From the NCBI GenBank assembly GCA_019429365.1, contig JAHYJD010000027.1, positions 1-36,594 on the forward strand: DNA of 36,594 nucleotides, written 5' to 3'. Made by a program: the position numbers and the translations under genes. How positions within the stretch are numbered: the first letter of the stretch is position 1; every line of letters begins with the position of its first letter. Below the pieces are notes generated by a model. The model was not told where the DNA came from. It saw only the letters and a program-made list of their open reading frames with translations, and made no database searches. The stretch is from Bacteroidales bacterium (GTDB taxonomy: Bacteria > Bacteroidota > Bacteroidia > Bacteroidales > UBA7960). Shown piece after piece: positions 1 through 8,102 of the stretch.

Positions 1-347
1 TTTTTAATCAACAAAGTAGCAAGATACAGAGGATCGGAAACCAATTTATCAGCTTCTTCAAGGGTAAGGCCTTTATTCTTGCGAATCTCAAAAAGCATTT
101 CTGCAAAATAGGCACGGCGTTCCCAGGTTTTAGGATCGATAATAGTAGCCTTTTCGATGGCCTTCAGTCCATGCTGTCCGGCCAGTTTCAGTATCTCCTC
201 GCGGTTTCCCAATAGAATAAGGCTTGCAATGCCTTCTTCGAGAATGATGTTGGCGGCTTTCAGGGTGCGTTCTTCGGTGCCCTCGGGAAGCACAATGGTT
301 TTGTTTTCCTGCTTTGCTTTTTGCTTGATGGAATCGAGTAACTGCAT
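1..347 (-). CDS. pta: Phosphate acetyltransferase, N-terminal part (runs off left edge)
   Basis: Phosphate acetyltransferase interconverts acetyl-CoA and acetyl phosphate in the cytoplasm; with acetate kinase it yields ATP in fermentative metabolism. Only the first 115 residues are present, read leftward from the ATG at 347. They begin MQLLDSIKQKAKQ and continue with TIVLPEGTEERTLKAA and a GIASLILLGNREEI segment, which is the usual start of the short (about 330-residue) Pta form rather than the long form with an N-terminal DRTGG-type extension. The gene diverges from the DUF4271 gene, and a well-formed promoter lies 40-80 bases upstream. The alternative, a phosphate butyryltransferase or malic-enzyme C-terminal-like domain, fits the N-terminus less well. 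Confidence 0.88.
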   Translation of the reverse strand, partial: MQLLDSIKQKAKQENKTIVLPEGTEERTLKAANIILEEGIASLILLGNREEILKLAGQHGLKAIEKATIIDPKTWERRAYFAEMLFEIRKNKGLTLEEADKLVSDPLYLATLLIK

Positions 348-395
348 GCTTTGGGATTATTTAGGTGACTGATTTAGTTTGGTTTAAAAGCCCTG

Positions 396-426
396 CAAAA
401 TTAAGATTAATTTGCGCGGGGGCAAA
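396..426 (-). promoter_or_regulatory. Bacteroidetes-type promoter for pta
   Basis: On the minus strand TTTG (plus-strand CAAA at 423-426) is followed after exactly 19 nt by TAATTTTG (plus-strand CAAAATTA at 396-403). This matches the -33 TTTG / -7 TAnnTTTG pattern of the primary sigma factor in Bacteroidetes. The predicted transcript start is near 389, giving a leader of about 40 nt before the ATG at 347. Confidence 0.7.
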
Positions 427-535
427 GGGAAAAATGTATTTTTTTTAACCAGGAAGGTTTATGAAAAACCACTGCTTGTTATTTGATTAACAAGTCGAAG
501 CTATTTGCAGTTATTTCTTCAAGAACAAAAACTGC

Positions 536-543
536 TACCTTTG
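536..543 (+). promoter_or_regulatory. Candidate -7 element for the DUF4271-hemD-rnpA-yidD run
   Basis: TACCTTTG matches the Bacteroidetes -7 consensus TAnnTTTG and lies 18 nt upstream of the chosen ATG at 562. No clear TTTG is seen at the -33 position, so only half of the promoter is supported. Confidence 0.45.
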
Positions 544-561
544 CAAAAAAAATTGCCCATC

Positions 562-1485
562 ATGGCTGGCAAACAATATTATTTCGCAACATTTCTATTG
601 GCAGCCATGCTAAGCATAAATTTCCTTGCCAAGGCCAGTCCGGCCTCTGTTCAAATCACAACTCCTTTTGCGGCTTCCAGATGGAAAATTACAGAAAGCA
701 ATTGGGTCTCGCAGGTGGAGGAAAGGATGGACAGCCTTGCCGAAAAACAGGTAATTAGTTCCTCGACTTTTTATGGAAACGATCACTTGTTGGTTGCGCG
801 CGAGCACACTCCTCTTCCGCTGGAGCGGGGGCCTGCCAACGACTGGATCCTTTGGGTGGTAGTGCTCAGCCTGGGCGTTTTGTCGGCAGCCCGCTTAATG
901 TTTCCTCACCGCACGCGTCAATTTATTGGCGCCACCCTTGGAGGCAGGCATTTCAGCCAAATGGAACGCGAGGGCAACTTCTTTGACGAAAGCCCCGCAT
1001 GGCTCCTGTTTGCCAACTTCATTCTAATGACCGCCCTGCTCGTTTATCAGACCATGCTCCAAACTGGATATCTCGACAAGGCAGGCAAACTATCACCATT
1101 TCTGATCTTCTTGATTATTTTAGCCGCCCTGTTGGTTTATTATCCCATAAAAAGTTTGTTAACCAGTTTCTTTGCCTGGGTTTTTGGTACCGGGCAGGCC
1201 AACAATGCTTATACCAAAAACATTTTCCTGTTCAACAACCTGGCCGGTATCCTCATATTGCCCATTGTAGTTTACAATACTTATCAACCAGCCGATTCGG
1301 GGCTTTATATTGCCTGGGGTCTGCTGGTGCTCATAAATATTGCCAAGATTTTGCGGGGTGCATACATCGGGCATACCCAAGCAGGTTTTTCTGTGTATTA
1401 CTTAATTTTGTACCTTTGTGCCATCGAATTGGCACCCTTGCTTATTTTTGCCAAAGCAGCAGGGAGCTATCTGATGACACTATAA
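562..1485 (+). CDS. DUF4271 multi-pass membrane protein
   Basis: A 307-residue inner-membrane protein of the Bacteroidetes DUF4271 family; its function is unknown. A hydrophobic N-terminus (residues 5-22, followed by AKASP) looks like a signal peptide. About six membrane segments follow, including WILWVVVLSLGVL, LLFANFILMTALLV, FLIFLIILAALLVYY and a last one ending LLIFAKAAG. An in-frame TTG at 505 would add 19 residues, but that region overlaps the -7 element at 536-543 and lacks a signal-like start, so the ATG at 562 is preferred. The gene lies directly upstream of hemD, and this pairing, together with rnpA and yidD, recurs in the phylum. That suggests an envelope or haem-related role, but this is inference from neighbours only. 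Confidence 0.8.
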   Translation: MAGKQYYFATFLLAAMLSINFLAKASPASVQITTPFAASRWKITESNWVSQVEERMDSLAEKQVISSSTFYGNDHLLVAREHTPLPLERGPANDWILWVVVLSLGVLSAARLMFPHRTRQFIGATLGGRHFSQMEREGNFFDESPAWLLFANFILMTALLVYQTMLQTGYLDKAGKLSPFLIFLIILAALLVYYPIKSLLTSFFAWVFGTGQANNAYTKNIFLFNNLAGILILPIVVYNTYQPADSGLYIAWGLLVLINIAKILRGAYIGHTQAGFSVYYLILYLCAIELAPLLIFAKAAGSYLMTL

Positions 1486-1547
1486 ATAAGGGGTTTAAGC
1501 CTGATACTTTACCTAATTCGTTAACCACTAAACTAGGAGAAGGCGCT

Positions 1548-2291
1548 TTGAAAATCAAACAAGTTTTAATATCCCAGCCACCACCCGAAGGCGATAAATC
1601 GCCTTATGCCGATCTGGTAAAACAATTCAACCTGGACATTACTTTTCGTAAACTGATTAAAGTTGAGCACATCGGTGCCAAGGAATTTCGCCAGCATCGC
1701 ATTCATATTCCAGATTACACGGCCCTGATTTTTACCTCCAAGCATGCGGTTGATCATTTCTTTGCCCTGGCTGAAGAACTGCGCGTGCAGATTTCTGACG
1801 GAATGAAATATTTCTGCACTTCGGAAGCCATAGCTCTTTACCTGCAGAAATACGTGCAGTATCGCAAGCGTAAGATATTTTTTGGAAAGAATCAGTTCAG
1901 CGACCTGCTGGATATTATCCGCAAGCAAAAGGATGAGAAGTTCATTTTTGTGTGTGCAGAAAACCACCAGAACGACATCCCACAGCTGCTGACCCAGTAC
2001 AAGATCAATTATGTGTTTGCGCCCATTTACCGTACCGTGCCCGAAGACCTTTCGGATGTGGCCATCACCGACTTCCAGATGATCGTTTTTTTCAGCCCCT
2101 TTGGCGTTAACTCGGTCAAAATGAACTTCCCGGAATACGAACAAGGCGAAACCATATTTGGCGCTTTTGGCGATGCTACTGCACAAGCCATTGAAGACGA
2201 GGGGCTTACCCTTCACATCAAAGCACCTTCCGAAAAGTTTCCCTCCATGGCCATGGCCATGCAAGACTTTTTGCAGAAAAACAAGAAGTAG
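1548..2291 (+). CDS. hemD: Uroporphyrinogen-III synthase (Bacteroidetes type)
   Basis: HemD closes hydroxymethylbilane to uroporphyrinogen III, the branch point of haem, sirohaem and cobalamin synthesis. The 247-residue product has the features of the Bacteroidetes branch: an N-terminal KQVLISQPPP segment, AKEFRQHRIHIPDYTALIFTSKHAVDHFF, MKYFCTSEAIALYLQKYVQYRKRKIFFG, and a C-terminal block with FFSPFGVNSV and FGDATAQAIEDEGL. No ATG fits the family start, so TTG at 1548 is chosen; a purine-rich AGGAGAAGG at 1535-1543 sits just upstream. The start lies 62 nt after the DUF4271 stop and is probably co-transcribed with it. Overall HemD sequence conservation is low, so the call rests on the Bacteroidetes-type sequence blocks and on context. 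Confidence 0.82.
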   Translation: MKIKQVLISQPPPEGDKSPYADLVKQFNLDITFRKLIKVEHIGAKEFRQHRIHIPDYTALIFTSKHAVDHFFALAEELRVQISDGMKYFCTSEAIALYLQKYVQYRKRKIFFGKNQFSDLLDIIRKQKDEKFIFVCAENHQNDIPQLLTQYKINYVFAPIYRTVPEDLSDVAITDFQMIVFFSPFGVNSVKMNFPEYEQGETIFGAFGDATAQAIEDEGLTLHIKAPSEKFPSMAMAMQDFLQKNKK

Positions 2292-2353
2292 GGCTGCGCC
2301 TGTCTTCAGCTTTCATGAACAACACACTGGTGAACCCAGGCCAAAAGGAATGT

Positions 2354-2890
2354 ATGCAAACCTTCAGAAAAAGTGAACGGCTCTGTACATTCCGACTGAA
2401 AGAACTCCTTTTTAGCCAGGGACAAGGTTTTTTTTCGTACCCCTTTCGCGTGGTGTATTACCTGATCAACGAAGACAACCTGGAACCTTTATTTTTTAAG
2501 GATGATAGTGTGGTTTACGAGGGCAATCCTGATCAACAGTCAGACCTTCTGGCTCATCAAAATCCTTCCTGGCCGCATCGCCGTCTGCCACCGACCGCTT
2601 CTTTTTACCAACCGGTTAAAATGATGGTTTCGGTACCCAGAAGGAACTTCAAAAAGGCCACCGACCGCAACCGCATCAAAAGACTTGTTAAAGAATCCTA
2701 CCGTAAAAACAAATCAGACTTTTACACGTTTCTCAAAAGCAGGGATTTGCGCTGCCTGCTGGCATTTGTTTATACCGGCCGCGAAATATTGCCCTATAGC
2801 GAAACAGAAAATAAAATCAAATTAACTTTACAAAAACTCCGCGACGAAATTGCTGCCCGCCAACACACGGGGATTAAAGCAGGCGAATAA
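2354..2890 (+). CDS. rnpA: Ribonuclease P protein component with an internal insertion
   Basis: RnpA binds the RNase P RNA and helps it mature the 5' ends of tRNAs. The product begins [11 protein letters not shown], which is the normal lead-in to the family (FxKxERL), and carries the RNR signature block [29 protein letters not shown] near residue 100. An upstream in-frame ATG at 2315 would add 13 residues; the 2354 start is preferred because it fits the family and follows AAGGA at 2345-2349. The protein is 178 residues instead of the usual 110-140: about 45-60 extra residues ([20 protein letters not shown] through PTASFYQP) separate the PFRVVYYL strand from the VSVP strand. It sits 3 nt upstream of yidD, the classic pairing. 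Confidence 0.88.
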   Translation: MQTFRKSERLCTFRLKELLFSQGQGFFSYPFRVVYYLINEDNLEPLFFKDDSVVYEGNPDQQSDLLAHQNPSWPHRRLPPTASFYQPVKMMVSVPRRNFKKATDRNRIKRLVKESYRKNKSDFYTFLKSRDLRCLLAFVYTGREILPYSETENKIKLTLQKLRDEIAARQHTGIKAGE

Positions 2891-2892
2891 AT

Positions 2893-3132
2893 ATGGTTAT
2901 CATCCGTTTTATTAATAAGGTGCTGGTTATGATCATGGTAGGACTTATCAGGTTTTACCAGGGCGCCATTTCGCCTTATTTACCCAATAGTTGCCGCTAT
3001 ACCCCTACCTGTTCGCATTACGGGGTGGAAGCCCTGAAAAAGCATGGCCCACTGAAGGGTGGCTGGCTTACGCTAAAAAGAGTGCTCTCGTGCAACCCAT
3101 GGGGCGGCAGCGGATACGACCCCGTTCCTTAA
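2893..3132 (+). CDS. yidD: Membrane protein insertion efficiency factor YidD
   Basis: YidD is a small inner-membrane-associated protein that helps the YidC/Sec machinery insert membrane proteins. The 79-residue product has an amphipathic N-terminus, then the family signature: [23 protein letters not shown], a [14 protein letters not shown] helix, and the ending [13 protein letters not shown]. The three conserved cysteines are in SCRYTPTCS and SCNPWG. The start codon is 3 nt after the rnpA stop, so the two are surely co-transcribed. Confidence 0.95.
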   Translation: MVIIRFINKVLVMIMVGLIRFYQGAISPYLPNSCRYTPTCSHYGVEALKKHGPLKGGWLTLKRVLSCNPWGGSGYDPVP

Positions 3133-3160
3133 AGATTTATACCTAATAAAATTCTGTCCG

Positions 3161-4834
3161 ATGAAACTGTTTAAAAAGATCCATTCGAAAACACGGGCTA
3201 CCATGCTTGTTTTGGTACTGGCAGGTTCTGCTGTTTTTCTTACCGCTTTTGGTTCGCGCAACTTCGAAATTGCCAAAAACCTCGATATTTTCGCCAGCCT
3301 TTTTCGCGAACTGGTTATTAACTACGTGGACGATGTGAACCCTGCCGAGCTTATGAAAACCGGCATTGACGAAATGCTCTATTCGCTCGACCCTTACACC
3401 AACTTCATTCCCGAGTCGCAAATCGAAGACATGCGGTTTATGACAACCGGCCAATACGGTGGCATCGGTGCCCTGATTACCACCCGGGGCGAATACACCA
3501 TCATTACTGAACCCTATGAAGGATTTCCTGCCTTCAAAGCCGGACTCCTTCCCGGCGACCGCATCCTTGAGATCAGCGGGCAATCGGTAAAAGGCATGGG
3601 CTCTGAAGATGTGCGCGAACTGCTTAAGGGACAGCCCGGCACCACCCTCAACCTGTTGATTGAGCGCGATGGCGAGCCGCGACCCCTCACCAAACCAGTT
3701 ACCCGCGAGGTGGTGACCATTAGTAACATCCCCTATTATGGCATGCTCAACGAAAGCACCGTCTACATTAAACTTACCGGCTTTACACAAAATGCAGGTC
3801 GTGAAGTGAGGGACGCCTTCAACGAGCTGCGCCAAAACAACACGGTAGAAAGTGTGGTGCTCGACCTGCGCGGCAACGGAGGTGGCCTTCTGAACGAAGC
3901 CGTGAACATTACCAACCTTTTTGTGGAGAAAAACCAGTTGGTGGTAAGCACCCAGGGAAAAATTGCCGAGCGTAACACCAATCACCGCACGCTCAACAAC
4001 CCCATTGACAAAGAAATCCCTTTGGTGGTGCTGGTCGACCGGGGCTCAGCCTCAGCTTCAGAAATTGTGGCCGGCGCAATACAGGATTTTGATCGCGGTG
4101 TTATTATCGGACACCGCACTTTCGGCAAGGGCCTGGTGCAAAATGTGGTGCCCCTGAGCTACAATACACAACTCAAGGTCACCGTGGCAAAATATTACAT
4201 CCCCAGCGGCCGTTGCATCCAGGCTATTGACTATGCCCAGCGCAACGAAGATGGAAGCGTAGCGCAGATTCCCGACTCCCTCAAAAAGCCATTTTCTACG
4301 TTGAACGGACGTGTGGTTTATGACGGTGGAGGCATTGAACCCGACATCATAGTGGAACCACAAATGCTCAGCAATATTTCTGTGGCCCTGCTCACCAGGT
4401 TCCTGGTTTTTGATTACGCCAATTATTTTTTCCGGAAAAACCAAAGTATACCTGCGGCAGATGAGTTCAGGATTACCGATGCCATTTATAATGATTTCAT
4501 ATCCTTCCTTTCCGACAAGGATTATGAATACGAAACCCGCAGCGAAAGATTTCTGGCTGAGCTGAAGGAAGCTTCAAAAAACGAAAAGTACTTTGAGGCC
4601 ATTGAATCAGAATACGAAAATCTGCGTCAAAGAATGATGCATAACAAGGAGGAAGACCTGCTCACCTTCCGTAGTGAGATTTCGATGCTGCTCAAAGAGG
4701 AAATTGCCACAAGATACTACCACCAGAAAGGGCGTGTGCTGGCCTCGCTTTCCGAGGACCGCGAAGTGGCCCGTGCCATCGAAATCCTCTCGAACGGCAA
4801 CGGATACCGGTCTATACTGGCAGGCCAACACTAA
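3161..4834 (+). CDS. C-terminal processing peptidase, S41 family (CtpA/Prc type)
   Basis: A periplasmic serine protease that degrades or trims proteins from their C-termini. The 557-residue chain starts with a membrane anchor or signal segment (ATMLVLVLAGSAVFLTAFG, residues 13-31), then an N-terminal helical cap ending YSLDPYTNFIP, a PDZ domain (about residues 95-180; GIGALI, AFKAGLLPGDRILEISG) and the S41 core (YIKLTGFTQNAG, LDLRGNGGGLL). The Ser-Lys dyad is present: Ser298 in RGSASASEIVAG and Lys323 in FGKGLVQ, 25 residues apart as in other CTPs. A charged helical C-terminal region follows from about residue 430. It lies 28 nt after yidD and closes the housekeeping run. Confidence 0.93.
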   Translation: MKLFKKIHSKTRATMLVLVLAGSAVFLTAFGSRNFEIAKNLDIFASLFRELVINYVDDVNPAELMKTGIDEMLYSLDPYTNFIPESQIEDMRFMTTGQYGGIGALITTRGEYTIITEPYEGFPAFKAGLLPGDRILEISGQSVKGMGSEDVRELLKGQPGTTLNLLIERDGEPRPLTKPVTREVVTISNIPYYGMLNESTVYIKLTGFTQNAGREVRDAFNELRQNNTVESVVLDLRGNGGGLLNEAVNITNLFVEKNQLVVSTQGKIAERNTNHRTLNNPIDKEIPLVVLVDRGSASASEIVAGAIQDFDRGVIIGHRTFGKGLVQNVVPLSYNTQLKVTVAKYYIPSGRCIQAIDYAQRNEDGSVAQIPDSLKKPFSTLNGRVVYDGGGIEPDIIVEPQMLSNISVALLTRFLVFDYANYFFRKNQSIPAADEFRITDAIYNDFISFLSDKDYEYETRSERFLAELKEASKNEKYFEAIESEYENLRQRMMHNKEEDLLTFRSEISMLLKEEIATRYYHQKGRVLASLSEDREVARAIEILSNGNGYRSILAGQH

Positions 4835-4836
4835 AA

Positions 4837-4870
4837 TTCATGTTTTCTTCATCTTCCGGGACTATCTTTG
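4837..4870 (+). promoter_or_regulatory. Promoter with TTCAT direct repeat upstream of the first Gln/Arg-rich gene
   Basis: TATCTTTG at 4863-4870 matches the -7 consensus TAnnTTTG. Instead of a TTTG -33 element, two TTCAT half-sites lie at 4837-4841 and 4848-4852, 11 bp apart centre to centre, with the second ending 10 nt before the -7 element. The same arrangement occurs at 8143-8177 in front of the second Gln/Arg-rich gene. An 11-bp direct repeat overlapping the -33 region is how OmpR/PhoB-family regulators activate promoters, and such a regulator is encoded at 6110. Confidence 0.55.
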
Positions 4871-4895
4871 CCCTAAAGTTGAAAAAAGAATTATT

Positions 4896-5219
4896 ATGAA
4901 AACACTGTCAACCATTATAACCTTTGTTTTGCTCAGCGTTGCGGTGCTTCCCTTATATGCCCAGGATACCGTTCAAAAGCCCCCGCAAACCCCTGAAAAA
5001 GAACAGGTAAAAGAGCAGGCGCAGAAGCAAACCCAAACCCAGGCCAGGACCAACCAGGAAGAGGAGGTCAAGCAAGTAGCTCCCAACCGGCCTGAGCATC
5101 AGGAGCAGCGCCAGCAAATGCGTCGTGAGCGCAGTGCCCGGCCCGAAATCGTTCGCCCTGGCGGAAGGCCTGCCGGCGCCGGAAGACCCCAGGGAGCCCG
5201 CCGCCCCGGAAGAAGGTAA
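4896..5219 (+). CDS. Small exported Gln/Arg/Pro-rich basic protein (first of two)
   Basis: A 107-residue protein of unknown function. A clear signal peptide (residues 1-19, ending LYAQD) is followed by a low-complexity Gln/Glu/Lys segment (KEQVKEQAQKQTQTQA), then an Arg/Gln stretch (EHQEQRQQMRRERSARPE) and a Gly-Pro-Arg tail (GGRPAGAGRPQGARRPGRR). The mature protein should be strongly basic and disordered, and released to the periplasm or beyond. It has its own promoter and is followed after 17 nt by the beta-barrel gene. It resembles the product at 8357-8752 in layout and composition (signal peptide, Q/R helix, G/P/R tail), and the two bracket the two-component genes. A periplasmic accessory role comparable to CpxP/Spy is a guess; no family was recognised. 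Confidence 0.75.
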   Translation: MKTLSTIITFVLLSVAVLPLYAQDTVQKPPQTPEKEQVKEQAQKQTQTQARTNQEEEVKQVAPNRPEHQEQRQQMRRERSARPEIVRPGGRPAGAGRPQGARRPGRR

Positions 5220-5236
5220 ACACAGCCGCCTCAGCC

Positions 5237-6106
5237 ATGAAAAACACGCTGATTATGGGCTTGCTGATAATGTTGCTGCATGGCAGCCAAATGGCGCATG
5301 CTTTACAGACAAATCCCGACACTTCAGCCACCCATAAACAGGCCCACACGTTTTACACCGGGGCAGGCTATGGCAGTAACCTTATCTATTACGGCACCAG
5401 CGTTTCAGGTAATCAGCCCTACTATTCGGCAGAGTTGCTCTACTCCTGGAAAGGAGGCATTTGGGCAGGCGCCGGCCTTTTTCACCTTCCCGGAAACCAG
5501 CCATTCTTTTCCTTTATAGATCTTTCGGCCGGCTATAATTATGTATTTAATAAGGTATTCGACGCAGGCTTCAGCATTTCGCAGTATTTCGGTGGGCAAA
5601 GCCTTGACACCACCTTCTATTCTAGCTACACCTTTTTAAGCGCCAACCTGGGCATCGATTGGGTATTGGCCTATACTTCGGTTTCGCCCGGCTGGATGCT
5701 TGCCGAAGAAAACAGCTTTTACCTGCTGTTGGACAACAGCCACTTTTTTCGCACCCCAGTACTTGGAGAAAAAGGAAATTATTTCTCTTTTAACCCGGGT
5801 ATTTCCCTTATGTTTGGAAGTTATGCCTGGTTAACCCAGATCAGGAGGCAAGGCAGTGGTGGAGGTGGTGGTGGAGGACAAGGACCCGGCCCCGGCGGAA
5901 CAAAAGCCTATTACTATACCACCACTGAACTGCGAGAAGACTTCAGGCTGCTCGACCTTCAGCTGGGCTTTCCAATGGCCTTTAATACCAAGCGCCTGAG
6001 CCTGGAGTTTGAACCGGCATATTTTTTTAACTTTATCGAAGATGAGAACGGGGGGAAAAACGGGCAGTTTTATTTCACTGCGGGCATTTTCCTGAAAATC
6101 AATTAG
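5237..6106 (+). CDS. Predicted outer-membrane beta-barrel protein with glycine-rich loop
   Basis: A 289-residue protein of unknown function. It has a signal peptide (residues 1-22, ending MAHA) and then alternating aromatic/hydrophobic strands typical of a small outer-membrane barrel: FYTGAGYGSNLIYYGTS, YYSAELLYSW, IWAGAGLFHLP, FIDLSAGYNYVF, FDAGFSISQYFGG, and a terminal strand ending FYFTAGIFLKIN. A glycine run (GSGGGGGGGQGPGPGG, residues about 206-221) breaks the barrel sequence, probably as a flexible loop. It lies 17 nt after the first Gln/Arg-rich gene and 3 nt before the response regulator, so all are likely on one transcript. It could serve as the surface-sensing or export partner of this block, but that is inference. 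Confidence 0.75.
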   Translation: MKNTLIMGLLIMLLHGSQMAHALQTNPDTSATHKQAHTFYTGAGYGSNLIYYGTSVSGNQPYYSAELLYSWKGGIWAGAGLFHLPGNQPFFSFIDLSAGYNYVFNKVFDAGFSISQYFGGQSLDTTFYSSYTFLSANLGIDWVLAYTSVSPGWMLAEENSFYLLLDNSHFFRTPVLGEKGNYFSFNPGISLMFGSYAWLTQIRRQGSGGGGGGGQGPGPGGTKAYYYTTTELREDFRLLDLQLGFPMAFNTKRLSLEFEPAYFFNFIEDENGGKNGQFYFTAGIFLKIN

Positions 6107-6109
6107 GCT

Positions 6110-6787
6110 ATGAATGTGCTGATAGTGGAGGATGAAAAGAGCCTGGCCAGCGAGATAGCTGCCTTTCTCGAAAAGGAGCATTACCTGGTGGAGATGGCCC
6201 ACACGGGCATGGAAGCCTCCGAAAAAATTGCCGTAAACCTTTACGACTTCATTTTGCTCGACCTGGGCCTACCCGATTACGATGGGCTCGACTTGTTGCG
6301 CGAAGCCAAGGAGATGAACCACGAAGCTGCCTTCATTATTATTACTGCACGCGGAGAAGTGAGCGAAAAAGTAAAGGGGCTCGACCTGGGCGCCGACGAT
6401 TACATTGCCAAGCCTTTTTCGCTGCTCGAGCTCAATTCGCGCATGGCTGCCATCGCACGCCGAAAATTCGGCCAGCGAACCAGCCACATCAATTTTGGCC
6501 AGTTTTCCCTGGACCCGCTTTCGCGGAAAGTAATGTGTCATGAACGCGAGGTGGACCTTACCAAGAAACAGTTCGACCTGCTGCATTACCTGCTGCTCAA
6601 CAAAAACAGGGCGCTGACCCGCATGCAGCTTTATGAGCACATTTGGGGAAACATGCTGGGCGACGAATACGACAGCAACTTCATCGACGTGCATATTAAG
6701 AACCTCCGTAAGAAACTGGCCGAATACGCCCCGGTAGAATGGCTCGAAACCGTTCGCGGAGTGGGCTACCGGGCAAATATCGATTAA
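6110..6787 (+). CDS. Response regulator, OmpR/PhoB family
   Basis: A 225-residue DNA-binding response regulator. The receiver domain (residues 1-115) has the acidic pair Glu7/Asp8, the phosphoacceptor Asp51 in LLDLGLPDYDG, Thr79 in IITARG and Lys101 in DDYIAKPF. The C-terminal winged helix (about residues 130-224) has the family blocks LTKKQFDLLHYLLLNKNRALTR, SNFIDVHIKNLRKKL and ETVRGVGYRA. The gene starts 3 nt after the barrel gene and ends 1 nt before the kinase, its evident partner. The direct repeats TTCAT-N6-TTCAT upstream of 4896 and 8357 are plausible binding sites. Confidence 0.95.
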   Translation: MNVLIVEDEKSLASEIAAFLEKEHYLVEMAHTGMEASEKIAVNLYDFILLDLGLPDYDGLDLLREAKEMNHEAAFIIITARGEVSEKVKGLDLGADDYIAKPFSLLELNSRMAAIARRKFGQRTSHINFGQFSLDPLSRKVMCHEREVDLTKKQFDLLHYLLLNKNRALTRMQLYEHIWGNMLGDEYDSNFIDVHIKNLRKKLAEYAPVEWLETVRGVGYRANID

Positions 6788-6788
6788 A

Positions 6789-8102
6789 ATGAAGCTTCGT
6801 TATAAGCTGGCTCTTTACAACCTGCTCACGAAACTCTTGTTCGTGGCGGTCTTTATTTTGCTCATGCCTTACTTCCTCGAAAGAGTAAATACCCTGCAAA
6901 CCGACAATGAGCTTATAAATAAAAGGGAGCAGGTAATGGATATCATAGCAGCGTTTGGCGTGGAAGGGCTGATTGCCGATAGCGCAAACGATGCCTTTGG
7001 CAGCTACAACATTTTGAAACAAGAATACATTAGCCTGGAGAAAGCCGAAACAGAAAGCCTGTGGAACTTTATTGAAATTGCCCAGCGCATGGTCGATGAG
7101 GAGGTTATCGACTACCGCGTACTCAACTATTCGTTTATGGTGAATGGGGAAACTTACCTGCTTGAGATCGGCACCAGTCTCGACAATATTTACAAAACCG
7201 AACGCAACATTCGCACCATCACCCTGATATTGCTCGGATTGTTTGTGATCATTTCCTTTATTGCCGACACGACTTTATCGCGCGTTCTTACACAACCGCT
7301 AGAGTTCATTACCCGTAAACTTAAAGAAACAAAAAGTCCTTCACTTTATAACCGTCAGCCTGTAAAAACATCGACCACCGATTTTGCCTACCTCGACCAG
7401 GTTTTGCTGGAGCTCATGCAGAAAATCGATGAGCTTTTTACCAAGGAAAAAGAAATCACCGCCAACATCTCGCACGAATTGCTCACCCCGGTTTCGGTGG
7501 TGCAGAGCCGGCTCGAAAACCTGATCAACGACGGGGGGCTGTCGGAGCCCCATGCCGAAAAGGTGTCTGAATCGCTGCGCACACTGCACCGACTAAAAGG
7601 CATCATAAACTCCCTTTTGCTGATTGCCAGAGTTGAGAACCGACAATTTATCAAAAACGAGCAATTTTCACTGGAAGAACTGCTCCGGGAAGTGATTGAA
7701 GAAATTGAACCCATTGCCAGCGACAAGGGGCTTCAAATACAGGCCCTTTTTAAGTGCGACCATAATATGACCCGGGCCAACCGATCTTTGCTATTCACCC
7801 TTTTCTTCAATATTATTAACAATGCCGTAAAGTTTTCCGGAAATGAGGCCAAAGGTCCAGTTGAAGTGCATTGCTTCAGCGAAAACGATCAATTTAAGGT
7901 CAGAATCAGCGATCAGGGGCCCGGCATGACCGAAGAGCAGGGTGCTGAAGTGTTTCAACGCTTCAAGAAACGTAAATCGCCAGATGGTCACGGGCTTGGA
8001 CTGGCCATTGTCAAAAGCATTGCCGATTTTCACGAAATCAGCATACAGCTCACCTCCCGGCCGGGCATTGGAACCACATTCCTGCTTTTGTTCCCAAATT
8101 GA
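6789..8102 (+). CDS. Sensor histidine kinase (partner of the 6110 regulator)
   Basis: A 437-residue inner-membrane kinase. Membrane segments lie near residues 13-33 (LLTKLLFVAVFILLMPYFL) and 143-163 (ITLILLGLFVIISFIADTTLS), enclosing a periplasmic sensor domain of about 110 residues with no recognised fold. A linker leads to the dimerisation helix with the phosphoacceptor His229 in ANISHELLTPVSVVQ. The ATPase domain has the N box (FNIINNAVKFSG), G1 (DQGPGMT) and G2 (GHGLGLAIV). The H box reads HELLTP rather than the usual HELRTP. The gene is immediately downstream of its regulator, spaced so that the two are probably translationally coupled. Confidence 0.93.
   Translation: MKLRYKLALYNLLTKLLFVAVFILLMPYFLERVNTLQTDNELINKREQVMDIIAAFGVEGLIADSANDAFGSYNILKQEYISLEKAETESLWNFIEIAQRMVDEEVIDYRVLNYSFMVNGETYLLEIGTSLDNIYKTERNIRTITLILLGLFVIISFIADTTLSRVLTQPLEFITRKLKETKSPSLYNRQPVKTSTTDFAYLDQVLLELMQKIDELFTKEKEITANISHELLTPVSVVQSRLENLINDGGLSEPHAEKVSESLRTLHRLKGIINSLLLIARVENRQFIKNEQFSLEELLREVIEEIEPIASDKGLQIQALFKCDHNMTRANRSLLFTLFFNIINNAVKFSGNEAKGPVEVHCFSENDQFKVRISDQGPGMTEEQGAEVFQRFKKRKSPDGHGLGLAIVKSIADFHEISIQLTSRPGIGTTFLLLFPN

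Noticed and set aside
3143-3985. Leftward open frame (280 codons) opposite the S41 protease
   Set aside because: Shadow of a complete CTP gene with its Ser-Lys dyad.
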